This document shows, piece after piece, positions 53,887 through 61,806 of a stretch of DNA of 64,000 nucleotides. The stretch comes from Bacteroides sp. Its GTDB lineage: Bacteria > Bacteroidota > Bacteroidia > Bacteroidales > Bacteroidaceae. A program made the translations under genes and the position numbers. Position 1 is the first letter of the stretch, and each line of letters opens with the position of its first letter. The stretch is from assembly GCA_017471925.1 (NCBI GenBank), contig JAFURM010000005.1:1-64000 (forward strand), in the 5' to 3' direction. The notes below the pieces were generated by a model. That model was not told the origin of the DNA and made no database searches. It worked only from the letters and a program-made list of their open reading frames with translations.

Positions 53887-54013
53887 GTCGCCCGTATAGG
53901 CGAGAGGCAGAACATGTATAACGCATCGGCCGATACGTATAGGGACGGAATAAATACAGATAGGTACTTGCGAAACTTAAGCAAAATTAGTCCATCTTTG
54001 AACCTTTTTAATG

Positions 54014-54044
54014 TTGCATTTGTTAGAGGGTTTAGTTACCTTTG
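54014..54044 (+). promoter_or_regulatory. Promoter of the K+/H+ antiporter gene
   Basis: TTG (54014-54016), a 20-base spacer, and TACCTTTG (54037-54044), 55 bases before the ATG. Confidence 0.65.
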
Positions 54045-54099
54045 CACGCAAAAAGACAAATAACAATATAGACTAACAAACTTTAGCACGCAAATAGTT

Positions 54100-55545
54100 A
54101 TGATCTTTACAGCAGAAAACATCCTTCTCATTGGTTCTATCCTCTTGTTTATCAGTATCGTTGTGGGTAAGACTGGGTATCGTTTCGGAGTCCCCACCCT
54201 GTTGCTCTTCCTCGTTGTCGGCATGATATTCGGCAGCGACGGCTTCGGACTCCAGTTTCATAACGTGAAGGAAGCCCAGTTCATCGGTATGGTAGCCCTG
54301 AGCATCATTCTGTTCTCGGGCGGTATGGACACCAAGTTTCAGGAGATAAAACCTATCCTGGCACCGGGCATTGTGCTCTCCACGGTCGGTGTGCTGCTGA
54401 CGGCTCTCTTCACCGGTCTCTTCATCTGGGGGCTCTCGGGCATGGAGTGGACCAGCATCCACTTCCCCATCATCACCAGTCTGTTGCTGGCGGCCACCAT
54501 GTCGTCCACCGACTCGGCTTCCGTGTTTGCCATCCTGCGCTCACAGAAGATGAACCTGAAGCACAACCTGCGTCCCATGCTGGAGTTGGAAAGCGGTAGC
54601 AACGACCCTATGGCCTACATGCTTACCATCGTACTCATCCAGCTGGTCGGCTCGTCGGGCATGGGTGTTCCCCAAATCATCGGTTCCTTCTGCGTGCAGT
54701 TCATCGTGGGTGCCGCATTGGGTTATCTGTTAGGCAAGTTGGCCATCCTGATGCTCAATCGTCTGAACATCGACAACCAGGCCCTCTACCCCATCCTGCT
54801 GCTGTCGTTCGTCTTCTTCACCTTCTCCATCACCGACCTGCTGCATGGCAACGGCTATCTGGCCGTCTACATTGCCGGCATCATGGTGGGAAATGCAAAA
54901 ATCATGCACCGTAAGGAAATCTACACCTTCATGGACGGACTGACGTGGCTCTTCCAGATCATTATGTTCCTCTGTCTGGGTCTGTTGGTCAATCCCCACG
55001 AAATGCTCGGTGTAGCCTTGGTGGCCACCCTTATCGGGGTGTTCATGATTGTAGTGGGCCGTCCGCTCAGTGTCTTCCTCTGCCTGCTACCTTTTGGTAA
55101 GAGAATCAATGTGAAGTCCCGCTTTTTTGTTTCATGGGTAGGCCTTCGCGGTGCAGTGCCCATCATTTTCGCTACCTATCCGGTAGTGGCCGAGGTGCCC
55201 GGAGCGGATGTCATCTTCAACATCGTCTTCTTCATCACCATCGTGTCGCTCATCATTCAGGGCACCACGGTCTCTAAGGTGGCCCGCGCCTTGGGACTCT
55301 CCACTCCGTTAGAGAAGACCGGTAATGAGTTCGGTGTGGAACTGCCCGACGAGATAGACTCTGACCTGCGCGACATGACCGTAACCGAAGAGTTGCTGAC
55401 CAGAGGCGAGACGCTGAAAGACATGAACCTCCCCAAGGGCACACTGGTCATGATAGTGAAGCGAGGCGACCAGTTCCTCATCCCCAACGGCACCCTGAAG
55501 TTGGAAATAGGCGACAAGTTGCTGTTGATTTCAGAAAAGAGATAG
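54100..55545 (+). CDS. Potassium/proton antiporter, NhaP2/CvrA type
   Basis: A 481-residue cation:proton antiporter. About twelve helices span residues 5-390, with the segments LLFLVVGMIFGSDGFG and SSTDSASVFAILRS (helix 5, the ion-binding TD/SD site), and WVGLRGAVPIIFATYP. A C-terminal TrkA-C (RCK-C) domain follows at about 405-481 (LPKGTLVMIVKRGDQFLIPN). The TrkA-C end is typical of the CvrA/NhaP2 group, which exports K+ and is gated by nucleotides. It has its own promoter and stands alone; ion preference is inferred. Confidence 0.9.
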   Translation: MIFTAENILLIGSILLFISIVVGKTGYRFGVPTLLLFLVVGMIFGSDGFGLQFHNVKEAQFIGMVALSIILFSGGMDTKFQEIKPILAPGIVLSTVGVLLTALFTGLFIWGLSGMEWTSIHFPIITSLLLAATMSSTDSASVFAILRSQKMNLKHNLRPMLELESGSNDPMAYMLTIVLIQLVGSSGMGVPQIIGSFCVQFIVGAALGYLLGKLAILMLNRLNIDNQALYPILLLSFVFFTFSITDLLHGNGYLAVYIAGIMVGNAKIMHRKEIYTFMDGLTWLFQIIMFLCLGLLVNPHEMLGVALVATLIGVFMIVVGRPLSVFLCLLPFGKRINVKSRFFVSWVGLRGAVPIIFATYPVVAEVPGADVIFNIVFFITIVSLIIQGTTVSKVARALGLSTPLEKTGNEFGVELPDEIDSDLRDMTVTEELLTRGETLKDMNLPKGTLVMIVKRGDQFLIPNGTLKLEIGDKLLLISEKR

Positions 55546-55572
55546 GGAACTCCCCGATTTTGCAATGCTTTT

Positions 55573-55603
55573 TTGGTGCTATGCCATTATTTTCTTAATT
55601 TTG
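55573..55603 (+). promoter_or_regulatory. Promoter of the LysM/barrel operon
   Basis: TTG (55573-55575), a 20-base spacer, and TAATTTTG (55596-55603), 58 bases before the ATG. Confidence 0.65.
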
Positions 55604-55661
55604 CGGCAATTTGGGAATTTGTTATTTTAAATGTCACTGAGTACAAACCAATAGCTACAGA

Positions 55662-57446
55662 ATGAGAAGAATCAAGCATTTTTTGTGCGCCATGATACTT
55701 GCCGGAACCTGTTGCGCAGGCATCCATGCACAAGAGAACCAGACCTACCTGCTGCACACCATCGAGAAGGGACAAAGCCTCTACTCCATCGCCAGTATGT
55801 ATGGCGTGTCCCAGGCAGACATCATAGCCCTGAACCCCGGTAGCGAGGAGAAGATATACGTAGGACGCACCCTCCGCATACCGCGTCAGGAGGCCAATAC
55901 GCAACGGGAAACCTATCACACCATTGCGGCCGGTGAAACCCTCTACAGACTCACCGTGAAATACAACGTCACGGCAAAGGCCATCTGCGACGCCAATCCC
56001 GGACTGAGCGCAGAGAACTTCCGTATCGGACAGGTGATACGTATCCCCGTGCCGACCGTTGAAGAAGACAATGGCACGGAGGGCAAGCAGAACGGCAACC
56101 GGGCAGCCGACATCCCTGAAGCCGTAGTGCCACGCTGCAGGGAGATGCACAAGGTGAAGCGCAAAGAGACGGTCTACAGCATCAGCCGGAAATATGGCAT
56201 CAGTGAGGCGGAACTGATTGCCGCCAACCCCGAACTGCAGGGAGAAGACAAAATCAAGAAGGGCACCTTCCTCTGCATCCCCTATGCCCGCGAAGAAGAG
56301 GAGAAGCGTGTGGAGAAGAACATCCCCACCAACGATGAACTCTTTGACGAAAACGAGAAGGCGGCACGTCCCATCAAGACCATCCGCGCCGCGGTCATTC
56401 TGCCATTCTATGGCGAAACCACCTCCAAGAACGAGACCACACGCATGGTGGAATATTACGAAGGCTTCCTCATGGCGGTGGACAGCCTGAAGCGGCAAGG
56501 TACCTCCATTGACCTCTACACCTACAATTCGGGCACGGACAACGCCGCCATAGAGACCATCCTGGCCAAGAGCGAAATGAAGCGGATGGACATCATCTTC
56601 GGTCCCTTGCACCAGCAGCAAATCAAGCCCCTGGCCGACTTTGCCCGGAAGAACAGCATCCGTCTGGTTATCCCTTTCACGGCACAGAACAACACCGTGT
56701 TCAGCAATCCCGCAGTCTACCAAATCAACACGCCACAGTCTTACCTCTACTCCGAAGTCTATGACCACTTCGTGCGGCAGTTCCCCAACGCCAACGTCAT
56801 CTTCATAGAGGCCGGCAGCGGCACGAAGGAAAAGGCCGACTTCATCAAAGGGCTGAAGGACGAACTGAAGAACAGGGCCATCCCCTCCACTACCCTGCCC
56901 GAAAGTGCCACGGCGGAAGTACTGAAGAGTGCCCTCAGCCCCGACCGAGAGAACATCTTCATCCCCACATCGGGCAGCAATCTGGTGCTCATCAAGCTGT
57001 TGCCCCAGCTTACCCTCATGGTGCGCGAGAACCCCGAGGCCAAGGTACACCTCTTCGGCTATCCCGAATGGCAAACCTACACCAAGGATCATTTAGAGGC
57101 CTTCTTCGAACTGGACACCTACTTCTACTCCTCCTTCTATACCAACAACCTGCTTCCGGCAGCCCGCACGTTCACGGGCAATTACCGCCGGTGGTATGCC
57201 AAGGAGATGGAGGAACGCTACCCCAAATACGGTATGCTGGGCTTCGACACGGCCTACTTCTTCCTGAAGGGCCTTTCACGCTACGGCACCGATCTGGAGA
57301 ACCGCATGAACGAGCAGGAACTGATACCCATCCAGACGGGATTCAAGTTCCAGCGGGTGAACAACTGGGGCGGATTCATCAACAAGAAAGTATTCTTTGT
57401 ACACTTCACGAAAGACTATGAGCTGGTGAAGTTGGATTTTGACTGA
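55662..57446 (+). CDS. Three-LysM protein with periplasmic-binding-like domain
   Basis: A 594-residue exported protein: signal peptide MRRIKHFLCAMILAGTCCAG, then three LysM domains at about residues 27-72, 84-128 and 164-208 (each with the pattern YxIxxGxTLYxI ... GxxLxIP). From about 240 to 594 it has a type-1 periplasmic-binding fold (AAVILPFYGE, EGFLMAVDSLKRQGTSIDLY, FGPLHQQQIKPLADFARKN). The LysM part should hold it on peptidoglycan while the binding domain takes a ligand or partner. It lies eight bases before a beta-barrel gene, and the two probably act together at the envelope. Confidence 0.87.
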   Translation: MRRIKHFLCAMILAGTCCAGIHAQENQTYLLHTIEKGQSLYSIASMYGVSQADIIALNPGSEEKIYVGRTLRIPRQEANTQRETYHTIAAGETLYRLTVKYNVTAKAICDANPGLSAENFRIGQVIRIPVPTVEEDNGTEGKQNGNRAADIPEAVVPRCREMHKVKRKETVYSISRKYGISEAELIAANPELQGEDKIKKGTFLCIPYAREEEEKRVEKNIPTNDELFDENEKAARPIKTIRAAVILPFYGETTSKNETTRMVEYYEGFLMAVDSLKRQGTSIDLYTYNSGTDNAAIETILAKSEMKRMDIIFGPLHQQQIKPLADFARKNSIRLVIPFTAQNNTVFSNPAVYQINTPQSYLYSEVYDHFVRQFPNANVIFIEAGSGTKEKADFIKGLKDELKNRAIPSTTLPESATAEVLKSALSPDRENIFIPTSGSNLVLIKLLPQLTLMVRENPEAKVHLFGYPEWQTYTKDHLEAFFELDTYFYSSFYTNNLLPAARTFTGNYRRWYAKEMEERYPKYGMLGFDTAYFFLKGLSRYGTDLENRMNEQELIPIQTGFKFQRVNNWGGFINKKVFFVHFTKDYELVKLDFD

Positions 57447-57454
57447 ACAGACAG

Positions 57455-58147
57455 ATGAAAGCAAGAAACCTTATAAGGGCAGTCGCACTGCTGCTCTGCG
57501 CCTACATGGCCCTCCCCACCCATGCGCAGGTGGGCGAGTTGCGCCAGAACTTTGCCATTGGCGTCAGCGGAGGCGTCAACATGAACAGTGTCAGCTTTTC
57601 GCCCACCGTGCGCCAGAAGAACCTCATGGGCATCAACGGCGGCTTCGTGGCCCGCTACATCTCCGAGAAGTATTTCAGCATGATATGCGGTGCCCAGGTA
57701 GAGGTGAACTTCTCCCAGCATGGATGGGACGAGTTTTATGAGGACTATCCCGACCTGAAATATACGCGCACGATGAACTATGTGGAGATTCCCTTCCTGG
57801 CCCATCTGGCCTTTGGCAAGGAGCAGGGTATGCAGTTTTTCATCCATGCCGGTCCGCAAGTGGGCTTCTTCCTGGGTGACAGCTACACCATGAGCGGCAA
57901 CTGGGGCGACTTCACCGGCATCACCGTGGAGCAGCACGACAAGAAGGTAGACAACAAGTTTGACTATGGCATTGCCGGCGGAGCCGGAGTGGAACTGCAG
58001 ACCAAGGCCGGCAACTTCCTCTTAGAGGGACGCTACTACTATGCCCTCTCCGACTTCTACGGCAACACCAAGAAGGATTACTTCTCACGCTCCGCCCACG
58101 GCACCATCTCCATCAAGCTGGCCTACCTGTTCGACCTGAAGAAGTAG
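57455..58147 (+). CDS. Outer-membrane beta-barrel protein (PorT-like family)
   Basis: A 230-residue exported protein with signal peptide MKARNLIRAVALLLCAYMAL ending in AQ and about eight amphipathic strands. It contains NFAIGVSGGVNMNSVSFSP at the start and ends in IKLAYLFDLKK, a C-terminal strand suited to outer-membrane insertion. It matches the broad OMP_b-brl_2 family that includes PorT of the type IX secretion system; a PorT identity is not certain. It starts eight bases after the LysM gene, on the same transcript. Confidence 0.83.
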   Translation: MKARNLIRAVALLLCAYMALPTHAQVGELRQNFAIGVSGGVNMNSVSFSPTVRQKNLMGINGGFVARYISEKYFSMICGAQVEVNFSQHGWDEFYEDYPDLKYTRTMNYVEIPFLAHLAFGKEQGMQFFIHAGPQVGFFLGDSYTMSGNWGDFTGITVEQHDKKVDNKFDYGIAGGAGVELQTKAGNFLLEGRYYYALSDFYGNTKKDYFSRSAHGTISIKLAYLFDLKK

Positions 58148-58213
58148 GAGCCGACGCAACCGAATGAACAACCGAATGAATATATGACACTTTAGACCAA
58201 CGAAACAGACAAT

Positions 58214-59455
58214 ATGAAGTTCACTGAATTAGACCTGAATGATGACGTGCTCGATGCACTGGACTCCATGCGCTTTGAGGAGTGTACACCCATACAAGAA
58301 AAATCCATCCCCGTCATTCTGGACGGCCGCGACCTAATTGCCGTAGCACAGACAGGCACCGGAAAGACCGCCGCCTACCTGCTTCCCGTATTGAGCCAAT
58401 TGTCGGACGGCGGCTATCCCGAAGATGCCATCAACTGCATCGTCATGGCTCCCACACGCGAACTGGCCCAGCAGATAGACCAGCAGATGGAGGGATTTGC
58501 CTACTTCATGCCGGTGAGCAGCGTGGCCGTATATGGAGGTAACGACGGCATCCTCTTCGAACAGCAGAAGAAAGGACTCACCTTGGGTGCCGACGTGGTC
58601 ATCGCCACACCGGGACGCCTCCTGGCCCACCTCAGTCTGGGCTATGTAGACCTGTCGCGCGTATCGTTCTTCATCCTGGACGAGGCCGACCGCATGCTGG
58701 ACATGGGCTTCTATGACGACATCATGCAAATCGTGAAGTTCCTCCCCGAGGATCGGCAGACCATCATGTTCTCGGCCACCATGCCCCAAAAGATACAGCA
58801 ACTGGCACAGAACATCCTGAACGACCCGGCCGAAGTGAAAATAGCTGTCTCCAAGCCGGCAGACAAGATTCTGCAGGCTGCCTACATCTGCTACGAAAAT
58901 CAAAAGTTGGGCATCATCCGCCAGCTCTTTGCCGAACAGACACCGGAGCGCGTCATCATCTTCGCCTCGTCCAAACTGAAGGTGAAGGAGGTGACCAAGG
59001 CTCTGAAACTGATGAAACTGAATGTCGGCGAGATGCACTCCGACCTGGAGCAGAGCGCACGCGAAGAGGCCATGTATCAGTTCAAGGCCGGGAAAATCAA
59101 CATCCTGGTGGCCACCGACATCGTGTCGCGAGGCATTGACATTGACGATATCCGCCTGGTCATCAACTATGACGTGCCGCGCGACTGCGAGGACTACGTG
59201 CACCGCATCGGACGAACCGCACGCGCCAACAACGACGGTGTGGCTATCACCTTCGTGAGCGAGAAGGACCAAGGACACTTCAAGGCCATCGAGGAGTTTA
59301 TCGAAAAAGAGGTATACAAGATTCCCCTGCCCGAAGGATTGGGCGAGGCTCCCGAATACAAACCGAGAGCACGCTCAGCCTCCGATCACAAGAAGTACCG
59401 CAGGAAACCGCATCATGGCGGCGGTGGCGGCAAGCGCAGAAAGAAGAACTCATAG
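58214..59455 (+). CDS. DEAD-box RNA helicase (RhlE-like)
   Basis: A 413-residue helicase. It has the Q motif (EECTPIQEKSIP), Walker A AQTGTGKTAAYLLP, PTRELAQQ, the DEAD motif in FILDEADRMLDMG, SAT (MFSATMP) and HRIGRTAR. The C-terminal tail is basic and Gly/His/Lys-rich (HHGGGGGKRRKKNS), a likely RNA-binding tail. Enzymes of this type unwind RNA in ribosome assembly or mRNA turnover, and the basic tail favours the RhlE group. No cold-shock element is visible in the short upstream region. Confidence 0.93.
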   Translation: MKFTELDLNDDVLDALDSMRFEECTPIQEKSIPVILDGRDLIAVAQTGTGKTAAYLLPVLSQLSDGGYPEDAINCIVMAPTRELAQQIDQQMEGFAYFMPVSSVAVYGGNDGILFEQQKKGLTLGADVVIATPGRLLAHLSLGYVDLSRVSFFILDEADRMLDMGFYDDIMQIVKFLPEDRQTIMFSATMPQKIQQLAQNILNDPAEVKIAVSKPADKILQAAYICYENQKLGIIRQLFAEQTPERVIIFASSKLKVKEVTKALKLMKLNVGEMHSDLEQSAREEAMYQFKAGKINILVATDIVSRGIDIDDIRLVINYDVPRDCEDYVHRIGRTARANNDGVAITFVSEKDQGHFKAIEEFIEKEVYKIPLPEGLGEAPEYKPRARSASDHKKYRRKPHHGGGGGKRRKKNS

Positions 59456-59485
59456 CGAACCATATCACCTATTATATATAGTATA

Positions 59486-61609
59486 ATGAAACAAGCAAAT
59501 CTCTTACTCATGTCAGCAGTAATGACATTGGCCTCCTGCACGGGAGGCGGAACCTCTCAGGAAGAGTCAGCCATAGGCCGTTCAGACATCCGGATTGAAG
59601 GGCGACGGATGACTCCCGAAGCTCTCTGGGCCATGGGGCGCATAGGCAGCTTAGCGGTATCACCCGACGAAAAGAAGATAGCCTACACGGTCTCCTACTA
59701 CAGTGTTCCCCAGAACAAGAGCAACAGCGAACTCTTCGTGATGGATGCCGACGGCAGCAACAACCTGCAACTGACCCGGCACAACGCCTACCAGGGCGAG
59801 CCTTCATGGATTAAGGATGGCTCCAAACTCGCTTACCTGAGCAGCGAGAGCGGAAGTGTGCAGGTGTGGGAAATGAATCCCGACGGCACGGACAAGCGTC
59901 AGCTCACCGACTATGAGGGCGGCATAGACGGCTTCGCCTTCTCGCCTGACGGCAAGAAACTCCTTTTCATCTCTCAGGTGAAGACCGTGAAGAGCACGGC
60001 CGACAAGCATCCCGACCTTCCTTTGGCTACGGGCATCGTGACCAACGACCTGATGTACAAACACTGGGATGAATGGACCACCACGGCTCCCCATCCTTTC
60101 GTGGCCGACTTCGATGGCCAAGGCATCAGCAACGTGCGCGACATCCTGGAGGGACTGCCCTATGAAAGTCCCATGAAACCCTTTGGCGGCATCGAACAGC
60201 TGGCCTGGAGTCCGGCATCGGACAAGGTGGCCTTTACCTGCCGCATGAAGACCGGTCTGGCCTATGCACTCTCCACGGACTCGGACATCTACGAGTATGA
60301 CTTAGAGAAGGGAGGCTTCGTGAACCTCTGCAAGAAAGACGGGAAGGGCAACTCCGGTGAAATGGCCGGCTATGACACCAATCCCCAATACTCTCCTGAC
60401 GGACAGTACATCGCCTGGCAGAGCATGGCACGCGACGGTTATGAATCCGACTGGAACCGTCTCTGCGTGATGAACCGTCAGACGGGCGAGAAGCAGTTTG
60501 TCAGCGATGACTTCGACTCCAACGTGGATGCCTTCAAATGGGGCAAGGATTCCCGCAGCTTCTATTTCCTGGGCGTATGGCACGGTGAAGAGCATATCTA
60601 TCACATTGACCTCACTCGCAACAACAAATTGGTGCAGGTCACCGAGGGACAGTATGACTACGCGTCCATAGACTTCCTGGGCGAAGGACTCGTGGCCAAG
60701 CGTCACAGCATGCAGTGGGGCGATGAAATCTATGCCCTCAGTCTGAACGAAGGCAAGGCTACCGGCGTTTGCCAGCTCACCAATGAGAACAAGCATATCC
60801 TGGACCAACTGGACTTGGGACAGGTGGAGGCACGCTGGATGGAGACCACAGACGGACAGCAGATGCTGACGTGGGTCATCTATCCGCCACAGTTCGACCC
60901 CAACAAGAAGTACCCTACCCTGCTCTTCTGTGAAGGCGGACCGCAGAGTCCCGTCAGCCAGTTCTGGAGCTACCGCTGGAACTTCCAGATTATGGCAGCC
61001 AATGACTACATCATCGTGGCCCCCAACCGTCGAGGACTTCCGGGCTTCGGCATGGCTTGGAACGAAGCCATCAGCGGTGACTATGGCGGCCAGTGCATGA
61101 AGGACTACTTCACGGCCATCGATGAAATGGCCAAGGAACCGTTTGTGGACCAGGAACGCCTGGGATGCGTAGGAGCCAGCTTCGGCGGATTCTCCGTCTA
61201 TTGGATTGCCGGACACCACGACAAGCGTTTCAAGGCATTCATTGCCCACGACGGCATCTTCAACATGGAGATGCAATACTTGGAGACGGAAGAGAAATGG
61301 TTTGCCGAGTGGGACATGGGCGGTGCCTATTGGGAAAAGGATAATGCCATTGCCCAACGCACCTTTGCCAACTCACCTCACCGCTTTGTGGACCGTTGGG
61401 ACACTCCCATCCTCTGCATTCATGGCGAGAAGGACTACCGCATCCTGGCCAACCAGGCTATGGCTGCCTTTGATGCAGCCGTGATGCGCGGTGTACCGGC
61501 CGAACTGCTCATCTATCCCGATGAGAACCATTGGGTGCTGAAGCCCCAAAACGGCATCCTGTGGCAGCGCACCTACTTTGCCTGGTTGGACAAGTGGCTG
61601 AAGAAGTAA
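59486..61609 (+). CDS. S9-family prolyl oligopeptidase lipoprotein
   Basis: A 707-residue exported peptidase. The signal peptide ends in the lipobox LASC, so it is probably a lipoprotein. An N-terminal beta-propeller (about 45-440) has WD-like blades (SPDGKKLLFIS, YSPDGQYIAWQS), followed by the alpha/beta-hydrolase domain. The catalytic triad is Ser565 (GASFGG), Asp650 (HGEKDYR) and His682 (DENHWV). It cleaves short peptides, likely after proline or with a dipeptidyl-peptidase type specificity. It fits with the peptide transporters in this region, though the link is only functional inference. A strong terminator follows. Confidence 0.93.
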   Translation: MKQANLLLMSAVMTLASCTGGGTSQEESAIGRSDIRIEGRRMTPEALWAMGRIGSLAVSPDEKKIAYTVSYYSVPQNKSNSELFVMDADGSNNLQLTRHNAYQGEPSWIKDGSKLAYLSSESGSVQVWEMNPDGTDKRQLTDYEGGIDGFAFSPDGKKLLFISQVKTVKSTADKHPDLPLATGIVTNDLMYKHWDEWTTTAPHPFVADFDGQGISNVRDILEGLPYESPMKPFGGIEQLAWSPASDKVAFTCRMKTGLAYALSTDSDIYEYDLEKGGFVNLCKKDGKGNSGEMAGYDTNPQYSPDGQYIAWQSMARDGYESDWNRLCVMNRQTGEKQFVSDDFDSNVDAFKWGKDSRSFYFLGVWHGEEHIYHIDLTRNNKLVQVTEGQYDYASIDFLGEGLVAKRHSMQWGDEIYALSLNEGKATGVCQLTNENKHILDQLDLGQVEARWMETTDGQQMLTWVIYPPQFDPNKKYPTLLFCEGGPQSPVSQFWSYRWNFQIMAANDYIIVAPNRRGLPGFGMAWNEAISGDYGGQCMKDYFTAIDEMAKEPFVDQERLGCVGASFGGFSVYWIAGHHDKRFKAFIAHDGIFNMEMQYLETEEKWFAEWDMGGAYWEKDNAIAQRTFANSPHRFVDRWDTPILCIHGEKDYRILANQAMAAFDAAVMRGVPAELLIYPDENHWVLKPQNGILWQRTYFAWLDKWLKK

Positions 61610-61676
61610 GGCTGTACGGATAGAACGAATAGGAAAACTCGGGAAACGTACTTTCGCGTGCAAGTTTTCCAAAACT

Positions 61677-61716
61677 TAAGGCGTTGATATTATGTATCAA
61701 CGCCTTAGCTATTTTT
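61677..61716 (+). terminator. Terminator of the S9 peptidase gene
   Basis: A perfect 13-bp stem (TAAGGCGTTGATA / TATCAACGCCTTA) with a five-base loop, then GCTATTTTTAA. It insulates nrdD from the upstream gene. Confidence 0.85.
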
Positions 61717-61726
61717 AACACGACAA

Positions 61727-61749
61727 AAGTTATCCAAAACGGATAACTT
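61727..61749. promoter_or_regulatory. Inverted repeat upstream of nrdD, probable operator
   Basis: AAGTTATCC (61727-61735) and GGATAACTT (61741-61749) are exact reverse complements with a five-base spacer AAAAC. The centre is about 38 bases upstream of the expected start site, the place where activators of the CRP/FNR kind usually sit. Confidence 0.6.
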
Positions 61750-61763
61750 GTTGATAGTAGTCG

Positions 61764-61771
61764 TATCTTTG
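61764..61771 (+). promoter_or_regulatory. -7 box of nrdD
   Basis: TATCTTTG, 35 bases before the nrdD ATG. No TTG stands at the usual 19-20-base spacing; that region is occupied by the inverted repeat. Confidence 0.6.
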
Positions 61772-61806
61772 TTTCCGTAATTCATCACTCCAAATAAGCT
61801 AACATC

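Larger units (their letters stand above)
53560..54099. other. Intergenic region with repeats, no gene seen
   Basis: About 540 bases. It has TGACACA (53684-53690), the TGTGTCA-N6-TGATACA element (53742-53761), a low-complexity run of imperfect CACTATC copies (about 53838-53886) and the antiporter promoter. No open frame of convincing quality is present. Confidence 0.65.

Noticed and set aside
55587..57092. 501-codon minus-strand open frame
   Set aside because: Opposite the LysM/periplasmic-binding gene, which has a signal peptide and three LysM domains; the shadow has neither.
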